Shown: positions 5,557-7,140 of the stretch, piece by piece
Position numbering within the stretch: position 1 is the first letter of the stretch
Layout of the letters: each line of letters begins with the position of its first letter
Assembly: GCA_018400355.1 (NCBI GenBank)
Contig: JAGYMV010000035.1
Span: forward strand, 1 to 7,140
DNA: 7,140 nucleotides
From: Wenzhouxiangella sp.
GTDB lineage: Bacteria > Pseudomonadota > Gammaproteobacteria > Xanthomonadales > Wenzhouxiangellaceae
Direction: 5' to 3'
Program-made: the position numbers and the translations under genes
Notes under the pieces: generated by a model
What the model was told of the DNA's origin: nothing
What the model saw: the letters and a program-made list of their open reading frames with translations, nothing else
The model's database searches: none

Positions 5557-6525
5557 ATCGACCTCGAGCTCATCAATCGCTACTGCAGTCTGTTGGGCGA
5601 TGCCACCCGCGTGAGGCTTCTGGCCTTGCTGGAACGCGAAGAACTGACCGTGGCCGAGCTGGCCACCATCACCCATTTGGCTCAGCCTCGGGTCTCGACG
5701 CATTTGGCCAAACTGCGGGAAGCTGGGATGGTGATGGACCGACGCTCAGGCGTATCGGTCTACTATCGCTTGGCTGAAGAAGACCAAGAACCCGATATGT
5801 CCAGGCTGTGGCAGACCTTTCAAACTGGACTCGATGATGCCTTGATCGATGCCGATGCCGAACGCTTGGTGGGGGTCTTGGCGCAACGCGCCACAGGTCG
5901 CAATTGGGCCGATTCGGTCGCTGGCGATATGGAACGGCATTATTCACCCGGCCGGACTTGGGAAGCCACCGCGCACGCCCTCAAACAACTGCTCACACTC
6001 GGGCGGGTCTTAGACATCGCCTCAGGCGATGGCGCCATGGCCGATTTGTTGGCACATCAAGCCCAATCCATCGACTGCATTGACCTGTCGGAAAAAGTGG
6101 TGGCCGCCGGGACTGAGCGGAGCCACTATTTGCCCAATGTCAATTTTCACTTGAGCGACATGCACGCCCTACCCTTTGGAGAGGCCAGCTTTGACACTGT
6201 CTTATTGCTGCATGCGCTGACCTACAGCACCCAACCCGAGCAAGTCATCCAAGAGGCCGCCCGCGTGCTGAGCCCGGGTGGTCGCTTGGTGTGCGCCACG
6301 CTCCACCAACACGACCACGCCGATCACGTGCGGGCCTATGGACACTGCCAACCGGGCTTCTTGCCTGAGACACTGCGCGGCTGGTTTGAGCAAGCGGGTT
6401 TGGAAGTCTCGTTTTGTGACGTCACCTCGATTGAACGCAAAGCCCCCCACTTCAAAGTCGTCACGGTATTGGCTCAAGTGCCCGATTCACACCATCAAAA
6501 AACCCTTGGAGAGTCCCGATGCTGA
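5557..6525 (+). CDS. ArsR-family regulator fused to SAM methyltransferase, SahR-like
   Basis: A two-domain protein of about 322 residues, likely a cytoplasmic repressor of methionine-cycle genes. Residues 1-90 are an ArsR-type winged helix: first helix LELINRYCSLLGDATRVRLL, then ELTVAELATIT, and recognition helix QPRVSTHLAKLREAG (43-57), followed by the wing SGVSVYYRL. The cysteine metal-binding motif of ArsR/SmtB metal sensors is absent, so metal sensing is unlikely. A linker holds HYSPGRTWEA. The class I methyltransferase domain has VLDIASGDG (motif I, 151-159), CIDLS (174-178), SDMHALPFGEASFDTVLLLHAL (200-221) and RVLSPGGRLV (236-245). ArsR proteins beside methionine-cycle genes include SahR, which senses S-adenosylhomocysteine; I infer that role from metH downstream. 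The start is unusual: ATC 5557 has a Shine-Dalgarno seven bases upstream, whereas TTG 5593, the first standard codon, would remove most of helix 1. The end overlaps metH by 7 bp. Confidence 0.85.
   Translation: MDLELINRYCSLLGDATRVRLLALLEREELTVAELATITHLAQPRVSTHLAKLREAGMVMDRRSGVSVYYRLAEEDQEPDMSRLWQTFQTGLDDALIDADAERLVGVLAQRATGRNWADSVAGDMERHYSPGRTWEATAHALKQLLTLGRVLDIASGDGAMADLLAHQAQSIDCIDLSEKVVAAGTERSHYLPNVNFHLSDMHALPFGEASFDTVLLLHALTYSTQPEQVIQEAARVLSPGGRLVCATLHQHDHADHVRAYGHCQPGFLPETLRGWFEQAGLEVSFCDVTSIERKAPHFKVVTVLAQVPDSHHQKTLGESRC
6508..6513 (+). promoter_or_regulatory. metH ribosome binding site inside the regulator gene
   Basis: GGAGAG, five bases before the metH ATG at 6519 and within the last codons of the upstream gene. 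It fixes the metH start and supports coupled translation. Confidence 0.7.
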
Positions 6526-7140
6526 AATGGCATGACCCACAACGCGTTGAACAACTTTTCGCAGCACTCGGTAAGCGCATCTTGGTTCTCGATGGGGCCA
6601 TGGGCACCATGATCCAGACACATCGCTTGAGCGAGGCCGACTATCGAGGCGACCGATTCAAAGACCACGCCAGTGACTTAAAAGGCAACAACGATTTGCT
6701 GAGCATCACGCAACCCAAAATCGTGACCGACATTCACCGAGACTTCTTGGCTGCTGGGTGTGATTTCGTTGAGACCAACACATTCAATGCCAACCGCATC
6801 AGCCAAGCCGATTATGCGCTTGAAGATTTGTCCAAAGAACTCAATTATGTCTCGGCCGAACTGGCCAAAGCCGCCTGCGATGAGTTCAGCCATCAGACGC
6901 CGTCTCAACCCAGGTTTGTGATTGGGGTGTTGGGGCCCACCAACCGAACCGCATCGATCTCACCCAATGTCTCATCACCTGGCTACCGAAACGTCACCTT
7001 TGCTGATCTGGCCGAAGCCTATCAAGAAGCCGTTGCTGGCCTCTTAGACGGGGGCGCTGATGTCATCATGATTGAAACGGTGTTTGACACACTCAATGCC
7101 AAAGCGGCGATCTATGCCGTTGAAGAAGAGTTCAAGCAAC
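6519..7140 (+). CDS. metH: Cobalamin-dependent methionine synthase, N-terminal part
   Basis: Transfers the methyl group of 5-methyltetrahydrofolate through cob(I)alamin to homocysteine, making methionine and tetrahydrofolate in the cytoplasm. The window holds the first 207 residues of a protein that is about 1,230 residues in E. coli. All visible sequence is the homocysteine-binding (S-methyltransferase) barrel: RILVLDGAMGTMIQ (20-33), DLKGNNDLL, VETNTFNAN (84-92, a family signature), GVLGPTNRTASISP (136-149) and IETVFDTLNAKAA (185-197), each nearly identical to E. coli MetH. The zinc cysteines and the folate, B12 and reactivation domains lie beyond the right edge, so completeness cannot be judged. 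The ATG at 6519 has GGAGAG five bases upstream and overlaps the stop of the regulator gene (ATGCTGA), so the two are probably cotranscribed and translationally coupled. Regulation is likely through the inverted repeat at 5526-5543. Confidence 0.97.
   Translation, partial: MLKWHDPQRVEQLFAALGKRILVLDGAMGTMIQTHRLSEADYRGDRFKDHASDLKGNNDLLSITQPKIVTDIHRDFLAAGCDFVETNTFNANRISQADYALEDLSKELNYVSAELAKAACDEFSHQTPSQPRFVIGVLGPTNRTASISPNVSSPGYRNVTFADLAEAYQEAVAGLLDGGADVIMIETVFDTLNAKAAIYAVEEEFKQ

Noticed and set aside
6495..6525. A6 run followed by C near the end of the regulator gene; the -1 frame is open into metH, so a slip could fuse the two proteins.
   Set aside because: The zero-frame codons are CAA AAA ACC, so the classic A AAA AAC slippery heptamer is out of register, and metH has its own good Shine-Dalgarno and ATG. 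Coupled reinitiation explains the overlap.

Overview
The window is an ordinary chromosomal stretch of a gammaproteobacterium, moderately GC-rich by eye. This rests on protein resemblance (GltX, MltF, DnaQ, RnhA, YafS, GloB and MetH all read like relatives of the E. coli proteins) and on the conserved cluster gloB / yafS / rnhA / dnaQ. I cannot name a genus. I see no mobile element, CRISPR array, tRNA or rRNA, and no clearly foreign block.

Layout. (1) Positions 1-1297, minus strand: gltX, glutamyl-tRNA synthetase, cut by the left edge just short of its C-terminus. (2) Positions 1298-1399: a short divergent spacer. (3) Positions 1400-2857, plus: mltF, a periplasmic lytic transglycosylase whose 3' end overlaps the convergent dnaQ by 42 bp, inside which lies a perfect 11-bp tandem repeat. 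(4) Positions 4620 down to 2816, minus: a tight yafS-rnhA-dnaQ unit. The yafS stop and rnhA start share ATGA, and 33 bp or less separate rnhA from dnaQ. (5) Positions 4689-5459, plus and divergent from yafS: gloB, glyoxalase II. (6) Positions 5460-7140, plus: a promoter with a perfect TATAAT, an inverted repeat at the expected transcription start, a gene for an ArsR-type DNA-binding domain fused to a SAM-dependent methyltransferase, and metH (cobalamin-dependent methionine synthase), cut by the right edge. The last two genes overlap by 7 bp.

How the genes work together. DnaQ proofreads replication and RNase HI removes RNA from RNA/DNA hybrids, so their linkage makes functional sense. GloB finishes methylglyoxal detoxification through the glutathione path. 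The fused regulator lies directly before metH and lacks the cysteine metal site of arsenic or cadmium sensors. The best reading is a SahR-like regulator of the S-adenosylmethionine cycle that represses itself and metH through the inverted repeat.

The most interesting part is this regulator. Its reading frame has no ATG, GTG or TTG placed to include the first helix of the DNA-binding domain. The well-placed Shine-Dalgarno points to an ATC codon, so either a rare start codon is used or there is a base change or sequencing error. The rest is mostly housekeeping, with smaller oddities in YafS (no SAM motif I), GltX (altered zinc site) and MltF (no visible ribosome site).
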